36,967 nucleotides of DNA. It comes from an uncultured Clostridia bacterium (lineage in GTDB: Bacteria > Bacillota > Clostridia > Oscillospirales > Acutalibacteraceae). How positions within the stretch are numbered: the stretch's first letter is position 1; each line of letters opens with the position of its first letter. The stretch spans positions 1-36,967 of the forward strand of contig CAJFPJ010000086.1 in the NCBI GenBank assembly GCA_904399395.1, read 5' to 3'. The position numbers were made by a program, and so were the translations under genes. This document shows, one piece after another, positions 16,684 to 25,316 of this stretch. The notes under the pieces are model-generated. The model saw nothing but the letters and a program-made list of their open reading frames with translations. It made no database searches and was not told the origin of the DNA.

Positions 16684-18492
16684 TTATCCCTCCTGGTACC
16701 ATTTTGACTGTGCTTGAAACATAGTTGCGTATTTACCGTTGTTTTTCAGTAATTGTTCATGATTTCCATCTTCCACAATTTTCCCATCTTGAATTACTAA
16801 AATCCGTTCCCCTATTTGTGCGCTCCCCAGACGATGCGATACTAAAAGGCAAGTCTTTTCTTCGGATAAGTTCTTGAATGTATGGTATATTTCCGCTTCT
16901 GCGATTGGATCCAGGGAAGCTGTAGGTTCATCCAAAATAATAATATTAGAGTCCATGTTATAGGCTTTGGATATGTTAAGTTTTTGCCATTGTCCTTCAG
17001 ATATGTCGGTTCCCTCTCCATAGATATTGCCGAGCATTGTATCATATCCTTGGGGCATTTTTTGTATGAACGGATCCGCAAGCCCTTTGATAGCGGAATC
17101 CCTTATTTTTTCTGTATTTTGTATCTGATCAATGTCACCAAATCCAATGTTTTCGCGAACGCTTAAAAAATACTTGGTAAAGTCCTGAAATACACATGAC
17201 ATTATTTTTTTCCTTATCTGTGGTGAGATGGCACTTACTTCGCAGCCATTTACGGTAACCATACCGCTGCGTGGCTTGTACAGCCCCAATAAAAGCTTGA
17301 TAATCGTACTTTTTCCTGCTCCGTTTTCTCCTACAATTGCAACTCTCTCACCGTTATGGATAGTAAAAGTTATTCCCTTTAGGGTATCTTCTTCACACTG
17401 TGGATAGCGAAAATATACGTCCTTAAATTCAATTTCAAATTGCTTGCTTTCCTCTAAACCGGGAAAATTTTTATAGGTTACATCCTTCAATTTGCTCAAT
17501 ACAGACAAATCATCCCAGAACAGTTTATATTTTCTGACTTCTCCGTATTGATTGGGAATTCCATGCACCAATGTAAGTCCTAATGTTCCCACTGTATTCA
17601 GTAAAACTAAGTAATCGGCCAATGTAAGCGTTCCACGTATAACAAATAAAATGTTGATAAACGTTAGCGGCGTCCCAACCCATACATATAATATATTTAC
17701 TAGGGCACCGCGCTTCCCATATTTGGACTCCACAATTAGTCTTCTTTTAAAGCTCTTTTCCGTATTGTTTCTCCATATATTCTTTAGATAATCCAGAATG
17801 CCGAACAACTTGATTTCTTTCATGCTTTCTTTATTTAGGATAATATTAGAAATATAGGTAGAAATTCTGTTAAAGTACGTCATTTCCTTTTCTGCCTTGT
17901 TTAATTCTTCAGATGATTTAAACTTGACAAAAAACATTGGTATAGCTCCCACAATTGACAAAGGGAGCATCCACCATGCAAGAGAAATAACAACATATGA
18001 TATGCCGATAGCCGAGATTACGTTTGACAGTAATGACAATACAGAGAAAACGGTTTGACTGACTTTCGTTTCCACTTCCGTCAGCATCCGTGTACTTAGA
18101 TCGTATATCTCTTTGTCATCGAAGTTTTCATACTCTATTTTTGACATTTTTTCCATTAAATCCGCCTTGACAGATTTATTGATTTTCTGTGTTATACGGG
18201 TTCTTAGCAGACCTTCCAAAGATGTCAGAATTGGAAAGAAAATCATTGTCAATACCATTAACGCCACTATCCCGATTATAAATCGAAAATCTTGATTATT
18301 TTCCAGCATGTTTGACATAGAATCCAACGTAATATGCGTTAAAGAGGCATTTACTGTCGCGGCTAATCCGTTTACCACAGTTATGAAAATAAGACTGATC
18401 ATCAGCGCCGGTGTTACTGAAAATATATACTTTATTGCTCTTATTACGTAGTTTTTTGTTGTTGGCTTTTCCAATAATTTATGTATTTTCAT
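16684..18492 (-). CDS. ABC exporter half-transporter (TMD-NBD), second of a pair
   Basis: The 602 residues have membrane segments in the first 310 residues, Walker A GENGAGKS at 388-395, Walker B IIILDEP and the switch VSHRLGS. The signature is ISEGQ rather than LSGGQ, a mild degeneracy that suggests unequal ATP sites in the heterodimer. ATG 18492 is chosen over an in-frame start at 18528 because TTGGGGG lies 5-6 nt before it and the preceding gene ends at 18518. It is similar in layout to the transporter at 14901 and they share the DEPTASLDPIAEA segment, so they probably arose by duplication. Confidence 0.93.
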   Translation of the reverse strand: MKIHKLLEKPTTKNYVIRAIKYIFSVTPALMISLIFITVVNGLAATVNASLTHITLDSMSNMLENNQDFRFIIGIVALMVLTMIFFPILTSLEGLLRTRITQKINKSVKADLMEKMSKIEYENFDDKEIYDLSTRMLTEVETKVSQTVFSVLSLLSNVISAIGISYVVISLAWWMLPLSIVGAIPMFFVKFKSSEELNKAEKEMTYFNRISTYISNIILNKESMKEIKLFGILDYLKNIWRNNTEKSFKRRLIVESKYGKRGALVNILYVWVGTPLTFINILFVIRGTLTLADYLVLLNTVGTLGLTLVHGIPNQYGEVRKYKLFWDDLSVLSKLKDVTYKNFPGLEESKQFEIEFKDVYFRYPQCEEDTLKGITFTIHNGERVAIVGENGAGKSTIIKLLLGLYKPRSGMVTVNGCEVSAISPQIRKKIMSCVFQDFTKYFLSVRENIGFGDIDQIQNTEKIRDSAIKGLADPFIQKMPQGYDTMLGNIYGEGTDISEGQWQKLNISKAYNMDSNIIILDEPTASLDPIAEAEIYHTFKNLSEEKTCLLVSHRLGSAQIGERILVIQDGKIVEDGNHEQLLKNNGKYATMFQAQSKWYQEG

Positions 18493-18517
18493 GTTTTTCC
18501 CCCAATTTATTTCCTTT

Positions 18518-19684
18518 TTAAAAGCCAAATGTCTCTTCTTTTGCTGATGTATGGTTCATAAATCGCCGATAAAGAAAGTCGTCCATATGCAGAGTATGTG
18601 CAAAACCTTCGTAAATCCATTCCTTCATTAATAAGCCGCATGCGGGGCTATGCATAAACCCATGCCCATTAAATCCGGCCACACAATACAACCCGTTCAC
18701 AGAGTCAATTGGGCCAATAATGGGGTTTTCATCTGGTGTAACTTCATAATATCCGGCCCAGCGATTTACAATTCGACAGCTGCTTAGGGAGGGAAAACGA
18801 TAGATTGCCTGTTTACAGTGTAATAATTCCCACTTGAGGTCAACCTCTGCATCTCGGCTTTCACCTTCTGCGACAGCAGTCGGAGGACGGCTCATTTCCG
18901 ATAGGATACCGTCCCCTTCTCTATGAAAACCTAAGCCTTCCTTCATGTAAAGGACAACAGGAAAATTTTCACTCGGCAGACTAACATGATCAGTAATAAA
19001 AATCTGCTGTTTGGCAGGCATAACAGGAAGATTTATATGATATAGCGAACCAATCCTACTTGACCAGGGTCCTGCTGCAATTACTACTATCCGTGACAGA
19101 ATGCTACCCCTTGAGGTTATTATTTCATGCATCCCGTTATCCTTTAAGTCGACATCAACTACCTCTGTGTCTGTATAAAACTGTACATTACTTTTCTTAG
19201 ATTTTTCTATATAATAACTTGTTACGTCGTGTACATTAATAAGTCCATCTTTTTGAAAATAGGTTGCTTGTACAATCCCCTCTGTGTTCAGCATCGGTAG
19301 ACGTCTTTTTATCATCGCTTCCGTTAAGACTTCAGTGTTAATTCCTAAGGATCTTTGCAGATCTACCGCCGCATTGTAAGATGGGATGTCCTGCCCTTCT
19401 TCCAATAGAAACATATATCCGCAAGGTTGAATATTTAGACGCAATCCTTCCTGCTGCATTTCCAATAGTAGCTGGTAACTGAGTAAAGACAGATTTATAT
19501 TTAACGCATTTGAGAACTGATACCGAAATCCCCCGGCACAACGGCTTGTCGTATGTCCTCCAAGGTATGACTCTCTTTCTATTACTACAATTCGCTGTTT
19601 GCTGTTCCTTGAAAGCTGATATGCACAGCTTAGTCCCATAGCCCCCCCGCCAATGATAGCAATATCCGCCTTATCCATAAACAT
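18518..19684 (-). CDS. FAD-dependent amino acid oxidase-type oxidoreductase (DAO family)
   Basis: The 388 residues carry an N-terminal dinucleotide-binding motif (IAIIGGGAMGLSCAYQL, residues 8-24) and the DAO family's C-terminal FAD segment (TPDENPIIGP and VAGFNGHGFMHSPACG). The family includes glycine oxidase, sarcosine oxidase and HcnC, all oxidising secondary or primary amines. If the NRPS protein at 4694 loads glycine, this enzyme could act on that unit; this is inference. Most such oxidases use O2, which is odd in an anaerobic cluster, so electrons could instead go to the fused ETF. ATG 19684 has GGGGGC 5 nt upstream and lies 3 nt after the stop of the glycosyltransferase gene. Confidence 0.9.
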   Translation of the reverse strand: MFMDKADIAIIGGGAMGLSCAYQLSRNSKQRIVVIERESYLGGHTTSRCAGGFRYQFSNALNINLSLLSYQLLLEMQQEGLRLNIQPCGYMFLLEEGQDIPSYNAAVDLQRSLGINTEVLTEAMIKRRLPMLNTEGIVQATYFQKDGLINVHDVTSYYIEKSKKSNVQFYTDTEVVDVDLKDNGMHEIITSRGSILSRIVVIAAGPWSSRIGSLYHINLPVMPAKQQIFITDHVSLPSENFPVVLYMKEGLGFHREGDGILSEMSRPPTAVAEGESRDAEVDLKWELLHCKQAIYRFPSLSSCRIVNRWAGYYEVTPDENPIIGPIDSVNGLYCVAGFNGHGFMHSPACGLLMKEWIYEGFAHTLHMDDFLYRRFMNHTSAKEETFGF

Positions 19685-19687
19685 GAT

Positions 19688-20494
19688 TCAGCCCCCATGA
19701 TCTATTAATTGCTTTTTATAGTCGTTGACATTCGCCAGCTGTTTGTCATCAAATATGTGATAAGCTGGATAACATGTATCAATGTAAATCTGAAAACCTA
19801 AAACGGCGGCACGTATTGCAAAATGGGCGGATTCCCCGACAAACGAAACATTATAGATATCTTCAAAATTGACGCCTGCCAGCATAGCCTTTCTGTTCAT
19901 TAAAATAATATCACAAATTCCCCCTACAGGGTACAGCCCCGGATTTCTGAGCTTGTGATGAAATTCGAACATCCGCAAAAACTGCTGAGCTTTTGTAATT
20001 TTTTCGTCTTTGCTTTTTTTATACGCAAAATCAAAATTGTCATAAAGCCATGCATTAGGCGCTAATGTGTTAGATATAAAAGTCCAGTGGACTTCCGATA
20101 CAATATCTTTCTCTGTACTTATTAGATGTTCTACTGTAATTGGACGAAGTATAGTATCGGAATCAACTAAGAATAAATAGTCATATTCCTGTTCTATGGC
20201 CTTTTTTATAATTTTGTTTTTAAATTCCGCAATACGCAATATGGCGTACATTGTCCATTTGTGGTATTCAAACTCAGGATCATCTTGAAATGTATAATGT
20301 AGAATTTCACAGTTAAGATGTTCTTCTCTGAAACGAACAAGCATCTCAGTTGATTCTTCTATCAGATTGTCCTCAACAAAAGCATAATCAATGGAAATTG
20401 TATCCTGCGTTAGCTGTGCGATGGATTCTAAATATTCTTTTAAAATAGCTGGTTTTTGTCGCACCAAAGTTCCTATTAGCACTCGTTTTTTCAT
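19688..20494 (-). CDS. GT-A fold glycosyltransferase (GT2/Anp1-like)
   Basis: The 268-residue protein starts with a strand-helix of the GT-A type (RVLIGTLVRQKP, residues 4-15) and has a DSD metal-binding motif at 111-113 (FLVDSDTIL). A later PVGGICDIILMNRKA segment and the GESAHFAIRA helix fit the acceptor side. Nothing suggests a membrane anchor. The sugar donor and acceptor cannot be read from sequence. It is coupled to the radical SAM gene upstream (10-nt gap) and the FAD oxidoreductase downstream. ATG 20494 has GAGGAG upstream. It is one of three glycosyltransferases in the gene set. Confidence 0.8.
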   Translation of the reverse strand: MKKRVLIGTLVRQKPAILKEYLESIAQLTQDTISIDYAFVEDNLIEESTEMLVRFREEHLNCEILHYTFQDDPEFEYHKWTMYAILRIAEFKNKIIKKAIEQEYDYLFLVDSDTILRPITVEHLISTEKDIVSEVHWTFISNTLAPNAWLYDNFDFAYKKSKDEKITKAQQFLRMFEFHHKLRNPGLYPVGGICDIILMNRKAMLAGVNFEDIYNVSFVGESAHFAIRAAVLGFQIYIDTCYPAYHIFDDKQLANVNDYKKQLIDHGG

Positions 20495-20503
20495 AATAAC
20501 TCC

Positions 20504-21436
20504 TCATTGCTGCCATCTCATACAATTTTTACACTCTTCCGGGCATCTGCCAGATAGTGCAAACTTTTTTAATCGCTTAAACCGCTCGTTTATAATATTT
20601 GAAAACTGATCATGGTACAAATCTCCCAAGAAAGCATTTTCTCCAGATTTAATGAGACAGCAAAACGATACTTTTCCGGTTGAATGAACAAATAACCCGG
20701 AAGAGAGAAGAGGACAATCTTTTTCTTTCATTGCCGGCTGACGTAAAGAAAGAGACCGATTAACCAATTCATTAACAGTAATACTTCTATTAATTTTTTC
20801 AACTTCTTTTGCCAAATATAAATTTTCAGTATCTGTCAAAATTTGTTCTTTTAAATAATCATCGTAATTATCGAAATAAAAAGGAGTAGTATTTAACGGT
20901 TGCACCGATATTCCTCCATCCATCTCTAAATCACGGTATAAATCAGAAATCCTTTTTAATTCTGAAAGGTTATCTTTCAAAAGAGCAACCTCAAAACCTA
21001 ACGCGGGCTTCAACTTGCCAGAATCTTTTTTATACTGTACGACCTGTTTAATTCCTTTAATGACTGCGTCTAGCGAGCCCCCTCGAATCTTCCGAAATCT
21101 TTCTTTGTCCACTGTCTCAATTGAAATGCCAATTCGATCGATTTCACAATCTACTAAGGCCTTGTAGTATTTAGATAGTAAACTTCCGTTTGTGATTGTA
21201 GTAAGGACATACGCTTTTTGACGAGCAAATTGAAACATTTCAATGATGTCTGGATGTAACAATGGTTCGCCTTCGCCCTGAATGTGTATATGATGTATCT
21301 GTTGCAGCTCTTCCAACACTTGTTTAAAAAGATCTATGTTCATATCCCTTTGCTCCAGCTTATTCCTGCAACAAAAAATACAAGCAAAATTGCACTTGGT
21401 TGTTGGTTCAATCTGCAAGTACGTTATGTCTTTCAT
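20504..21436 (-). CDS. Radical SAM/SPASM enzyme
   Basis: The CX3CX2C motif is at Cys15, 19 and 22 (TKCNFACIFCCRN) when ATG 21436 is used. That start has GGAGG 5 nt upstream and overlaps the stop of the preceding gene as ATGA, so I prefer it to the longer frame from 21493. The SAM-binding GEGEPLLHPD segment follows. C-terminal cysteines in KVSFCC and GRCPEECKNC form a SPASM-like set for auxiliary Fe-S clusters. The protein is about 310 residues. It differs from the enzyme at 9721 in lacking the long N-terminal domain. The substrate is unknown; such enzymes act on peptides, sugars or nucleosides. Confidence 0.92.
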   Translation of the reverse strand: MKDITYLQIEPTTKCNFACIFCCRNKLEQRDMNIDLFKQVLEELQQIHHIHIQGEGEPLLHPDIIEMFQFARQKAYVLTTITNGSLLSKYYKALVDCEIDRIGISIETVDKERFRKIRGGSLDAVIKGIKQVVQYKKDSGKLKPALGFEVALLKDNLSELKRISDLYRDLEMDGGISVQPLNTTPFYFDNYDDYLKEQILTDTENLYLAKEVEKINRSITVNELVNRSLSLRQPAMKEKDCPLLSSGLFVHSTGKVSFCCLIKSGENAFLGDLYHDQFSNIINERFKRLKKFALSGRCPEECKNCMRWQQ

Positions 21437-22497
21437 ACTCGCCTCCGTACATTTTTCAAATATAATGTTTCCTTTTTCATATAATTTTTCCATGTTGCTG
21501 GCGACATGATTTTACGATAAAATGCTGAATCCGTATTTAAATAGGTAGTTGAATCAAGAATAGATACTAACTCTAGCTCCTTATAGGCCGTATTTTTTTT
21601 AGATAAAATATAATGAATAAACGTTGGTAAATCCTCTATTTTTAAGTCAAAAATATCGATACTGGGAATTTGATTTTCGTCCAAAAACTTTTGAAGGTTT
21701 TCTGCGTCCCCGTCGTACAGCATATTAAAATAATATCCGATTACGAGCCTGCTTTTTTTGTTTTCTACGTAGTGATATACATATGCGTCATCACAAATAG
21801 CGATTGGGCCATGCAATTGAAAAATCCAACTGAATGCCATTTCTTCTTCTGCACCGTAGTGGAACTCTTTAACCATTAAATCGTTTAATTTTACAACATC
21901 GTCAAGCAAGTGGCAATGCTGATGGTTCAACCCTATTACTCCCGAATTGTAGAATGACAAGGGATTCGGCTTTAAATAAAACTGGTCGTCCGATCCGATC
22001 CGATCTAGACACAGAACTTTTTTATAAGTCTGAATTCGTAAATATGTATGCTTGGATATTTGTGATTTTTCAACATGTTCTGTCATTTGTATCACTTTTG
22101 TAATATCTTGGCACTGGGAATACATTAGAAAGCCGCCGTTATCCACATGTCTCATCAAAGGTGAAAGGTCCTTTAAAATTACGGTATCGGTATCGATAAA
22201 AATAATATTTGAATCTGGATGACATGCAAACAGCATTTTTATTGCCATGATTTTTACACGATACACATACCCTAAAGGCCCGATCCAATCTCGCATTATA
22301 TCATCTGATATATGAAAAATATCTATCAACTCATTTTGTGCCAATTGAGGGTGAATTGCTTGGGGATTGGTAACCATAAAGGCAATTCGATACGGCATAT
22401 CGGTATTTTGATTTGTCGAAATTAATGAAGCGATAGCGTAGCAGGCTTCCTTTACATATTTCTTGTCGCCAAGCGCGAGATATAAAAAATATGTCAT
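21433..22497 (-). CDS. GT8-like glycosyltransferase
   Basis: The 354-residue protein has an N-terminal GT-A domain with a DTD metal-binding motif at 102-104 (NIIFIDTDTVILKDL), preceded by YRVKIMAIKMLF as in GT8 enzymes. Further landmarks are FYNSGVIGLNH and a late YHYVENKKS. GT8 members transfer glucose or galactose with retention. The C-terminal 100 residues are not recognised. ATG 22497 has TGAGGT 6 nt upstream, and the gene follows the carrier protein by 9 nt. The immediate neighbour at 21436 is translationally coupled, so glycosylation and a radical SAM step may be linked. Confidence 0.82.
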   Translation of the reverse strand: MTYFLYLALGDKKYVKEACYAIASLISTNQNTDMPYRIAFMVTNPQAIHPQLAQNELIDIFHISDDIMRDWIGPLGYVYRVKIMAIKMLFACHPDSNIIFIDTDTVILKDLSPLMRHVDNGGFLMYSQCQDITKVIQMTEHVEKSQISKHTYLRIQTYKKVLCLDRIGSDDQFYLKPNPLSFYNSGVIGLNHQHCHLLDDVVKLNDLMVKEFHYGAEEEMAFSWIFQLHGPIAICDDAYVYHYVENKKSRLVIGYYFNMLYDGDAENLQKFLDENQIPSIDIFDLKIEDLPTFIHYILSKKNTAYKELELVSILDSTTYLNTDSAFYRKIMSPATWKNYMKKETLYLKNVRRRV

Positions 22498-22506
22498 ATT
22501 GATACC

Positions 22507-22767
22507 TCAATATTTTTCTAAAGTCCCCGACACTATTTTTGAAAAACAACTATATAATGTACCGGCCGTTTCAAACATTTCCGGTTCCATTACATAATCC
22601 GGAAACTCTATTTCACACTCTAGCTCCAAATCTACAATTAGCTGAATCGCATTAAATGACTCCAATCCGTATTCACTCAAAGGTTTTTCAAAATCAATGT
22701 CGACATCTGCTCCCACATATTTTTGCAGTATACTCATAAATTTTTCCTTCATTTGTTCATTTTTCAT
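22507..22767 (-). CDS. Acyl/peptidyl carrier protein
   Basis: This 86-residue stand-alone carrier protein has its phosphopantetheine site at Ser37 in SEYGLESFNAIQLI; the usual GxDSL is here GLESF. It is acidic and helical, as carriers are. ATG 22767 is chosen because GAGGG lies just upstream. An upstream in-frame start would overlap the UvrA gene by 70 nt, whereas this start overlaps it by 11. It must be activated by a phosphopantetheinyl transferase, and the local one at 3979 is broken as read. Likely partners are the ligase at 30680, the transglutaminase-like protein or the BtrH-like protein. Confidence 0.9.
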   Translation of the reverse strand: MKNEQMKEKFMSILQKYVGADVDIDFEKPLSEYGLESFNAIQLIVDLELECEIEFPDYVMEPEMFETAGTLYSCFSKIVSGTLEKY

Positions 22768-25315
22768 TTTCAACCCTCTTTTTAAAATATTTTCCAGTAA
22801 CCGACTGGTTGCACTGCATAATATCATCTAGTGTTCCGCAAGCTATAATTCTACCGCCGTCGCTCCCCCCTCCCGGGCCCATATCGATAAGGTAATCCGC
22901 GGCTTGAATTAAATCGATATTGTGTTCTACTGCAACGACTGTATTTCCTCTATCCACCAGTTCATTTAAAATGATTAAAAGTTTTTCAACATCATAAGGA
23001 TGTAGCCCTTTTGTAGGTTCGTCCAAAAGGTATAAAACATGTCCTTTTTTTCGTTTTTCCAGCTCTTTTGACAATTTGATCCGTTGTACCTCTCCACCAG
23101 ATAGCTGAAGAGAACTTTGGCCAAGCCTGAGATAGCCTACGCCTATATTACTAAGAGACTGTAATTTAGAGCAAATTGCAGTCTTATCCTGAAACAGTTG
23201 GAGCGCCTCGTCAATTGTAAGGTCAAAAATATCCGATATACTCTTACCTTTATATTTAATATTTAAAATCTCTTTTTTATACCTTTTTCCCTTGCAAACG
23301 GGACAGCGTATTTCCACCGGATCTTGATAACTCATATTTACGGTTATAGTCCCTTCTCCCTGACATCTTTTACATCTTCCCTGTGGAAGGTTAAAAGAAA
23401 AGTAATCTGCTTCATACCCATGCAATCTGGCCTCGGGAAGCTTTGCATAAATTTCCCGTATTGCTTTAAAAATATCGGTATAAGTCATCACGTTTGATCT
23501 GGATATCCGCCCCATCGGTGTTTGATCGATACAAATTACTGCATCGATGTGTTCCCATCCAATAATGTCCTGATGTTTTCCTGGAACTGTATGAGAATTA
23601 TTAAAGCGATTTTGCGCTGCACGGGCAATAATTTGAAACAGTAAAGTCGATTTCCCTGCTCCGGATACCCCTGTGATAGCAACGAATTTTCCTAAAGGTA
23701 TGGATACGTTGACATTTTTCAAATTATTTTCTGACGCATTTAAAACAGTAAGCTCGCTCTCGTTGCCTTTTCTCCCCCGTGTCTTTTTTATATTGATAAA
23801 ATCATTTTTTATATAACGGGCAGTCAAAGATTCCTTTGACCGTATGATTTCATCCACTGTTCCACAGGCGACTACCCTGCCCCCGTTTTTGCCGCCGCCG
23901 GGGCCAATGTCAATAATATAATCAGCAGCCTTCATAAATTCTACATCATGTTCAATCACAAGGATGGTATTGCCCATATCTCGTAATCTTGACAGAATTT
24001 TTATCATCCTTGCTGTATCGCATTGATGCAATCCTACTGTTGGTTCATCCAGTACATATAGAACCCCGGTAAGTCCTGACCCCAGTAAGGAAGACAACCG
24101 TAATCGCTGATATTCTCCAGCTGATAGTGTGGGCGTCGAACGATTCAGGGTAAGATGCCCCAATCCTAGATCAATCATATTTTTTAACCGTTCATCAATA
24201 GTATCGAAAACAGAGTTAAAAATAACACGCTCGGACTGATCTAAATTTTCGGCTAATTGTTTTATTGTCAGAAACAGTTGGTCAATGGAGAGATTGCATA
24301 ATTCGTCAATGCTTTTACCATTTAGCAAAATACTTCTGGCATGTTCATTTAGCCGGGAACCTAAACATTCCGGACAAACTTCCTGCGTCATATATTCTTC
24401 TTTCTGCTTTTTATATCGGTCGTCGTCCCGTTGTTGTGTCAACCTTCTTTTCATGTAAGGAATCGCACCTATATAGCGTCCATATGCTATGTTTGATGGC
24501 GCTTTTTTTTGAGGAAACAATTGTAACAGCTTGGGACTATCGACCCCATAACAAATGATTTCTCTTGCGGCTTCATGCATATCGCACAACGGTACGTCTT
24601 GATTAAACGTAAAGCCATAGTAATCCGCGGCACGCTGAATCACTTCTGTGTACATCTTCTTTTCACTTTCGCTCCAATAGGTGACCGCCCCTTGGGCAAT
24701 GGTCCGTTCAGGTTTTATAAGTTTATCAATTTTGAGTTCAGAAACGTAGCCCAAACCGCCACATCTTCGACATGCTCCTAATGGGTTATTAAAAGAAAAA
24801 TCTGCAATTGTGAGTGCCTTTATTTGTTTTTTGCAAACAGGACATGTTATCAGATCTGCATCATCGCTATAATCGTCTTCGTTGTCATCGTATTCCTGTA
24901 TGTCTTCCAACTCATTTATATTGGATAACAAGGAGCGAATTTGCGTTCCACATGCCGGACATTTTAGAACGCCTATTTTAGCATACAACAACCGTAATTT
25001 CGTCAGTATTTCGGTAATTGTACCTACCGTAGAACGCGGATTACGATTTGTATTGTTTTGGTCCACGCTAATGGCTGGAGACAATCCTGTGATAGATTTA
25101 ACCTTTGGCTTGCTGATATGTTCGGAATGAAATCCTAGGGACTCCATATACTGGCGCCTGCATTCTTGCTGCAATGTATTAAATGCAATTGTTGATTTGC
25201 CCGAACCAGAGACTCCGGTGAGAACAACCAGTTTATTTTTGGGAATGCATAAATCCATGTTCTTTAAATTATGCTCTTGCGCTCCGGTTATGGTAATTTC
25301 GGATATCCATTTCAT
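22757..25315 (-). CDS. UvrA-family ABC protein lacking the UvrB-binding domain (probable self-resistance)
   Basis: The 852-residue protein carries two ABC ATPase modules: Walker A GVSGSGKS at 34-41 and a second, GVSGAGKS, near 560. Signatures LSAGEYQRLRL and LSGGEVQRIKL and Walker B LDEPTVGLH and LDEPTKGLH are also present. In ordinary UvrA about 110 residues forming the UvrB-binding domain separate the first CxxC (here 119-122) from the second. Here the gap to Cys158/161 is about 35 residues and acidic. The protein is therefore a UvrA2/DrrC type rather than a repair UvrA of about 940 residues. Such paralogues protect producers of DNA-binding drugs. ATG 25315 has GAGGTG 7 nt upstream. Confidence 0.93.
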   Translation of the reverse strand: MKWISEITITGAQEHNLKNMDLCIPKNKLVVLTGVSGSGKSTIAFNTLQQECRRQYMESLGFHSEHISKPKVKSITGLSPAISVDQNNTNRNPRSTVGTITEILTKLRLLYAKIGVLKCPACGTQIRSLLSNINELEDIQEYDDNEDDYSDDADLITCPVCKKQIKALTIADFSFNNPLGACRRCGGLGYVSELKIDKLIKPERTIAQGAVTYWSESEKKMYTEVIQRAADYYGFTFNQDVPLCDMHEAAREIICYGVDSPKLLQLFPQKKAPSNIAYGRYIGAIPYMKRRLTQQRDDDRYKKQKEEYMTQEVCPECLGSRLNEHARSILLNGKSIDELCNLSIDQLFLTIKQLAENLDQSERVIFNSVFDTIDERLKNMIDLGLGHLTLNRSTPTLSAGEYQRLRLSSLLGSGLTGVLYVLDEPTVGLHQCDTARMIKILSRLRDMGNTILVIEHDVEFMKAADYIIDIGPGGGKNGGRVVACGTVDEIIRSKESLTARYIKNDFINIKKTRGRKGNESELTVLNASENNLKNVNVSIPLGKFVAITGVSGAGKSTLLFQIIARAAQNRFNNSHTVPGKHQDIIGWEHIDAVICIDQTPMGRISRSNVMTYTDIFKAIREIYAKLPEARLHGYEADYFSFNLPQGRCKRCQGEGTITVNMSYQDPVEIRCPVCKGKRYKKEILNIKYKGKSISDIFDLTIDEALQLFQDKTAICSKLQSLSNIGVGYLRLGQSSLQLSGGEVQRIKLSKELEKRKKGHVLYLLDEPTKGLHPYDVEKLLIILNELVDRGNTVVAVEHNIDLIQAADYLIDMGPGGGSDGGRIIACGTLDDIMQCNQSVTGKYFKKRVENEK

Positions 25316-25316
25316 A

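Noticed and set aside
22757-25315. Calling this gene the housekeeping uvrA
   Set aside because: The UvrB-binding segment is missing, the length is about 90 residues short and the gene is embedded in a biosynthetic set.
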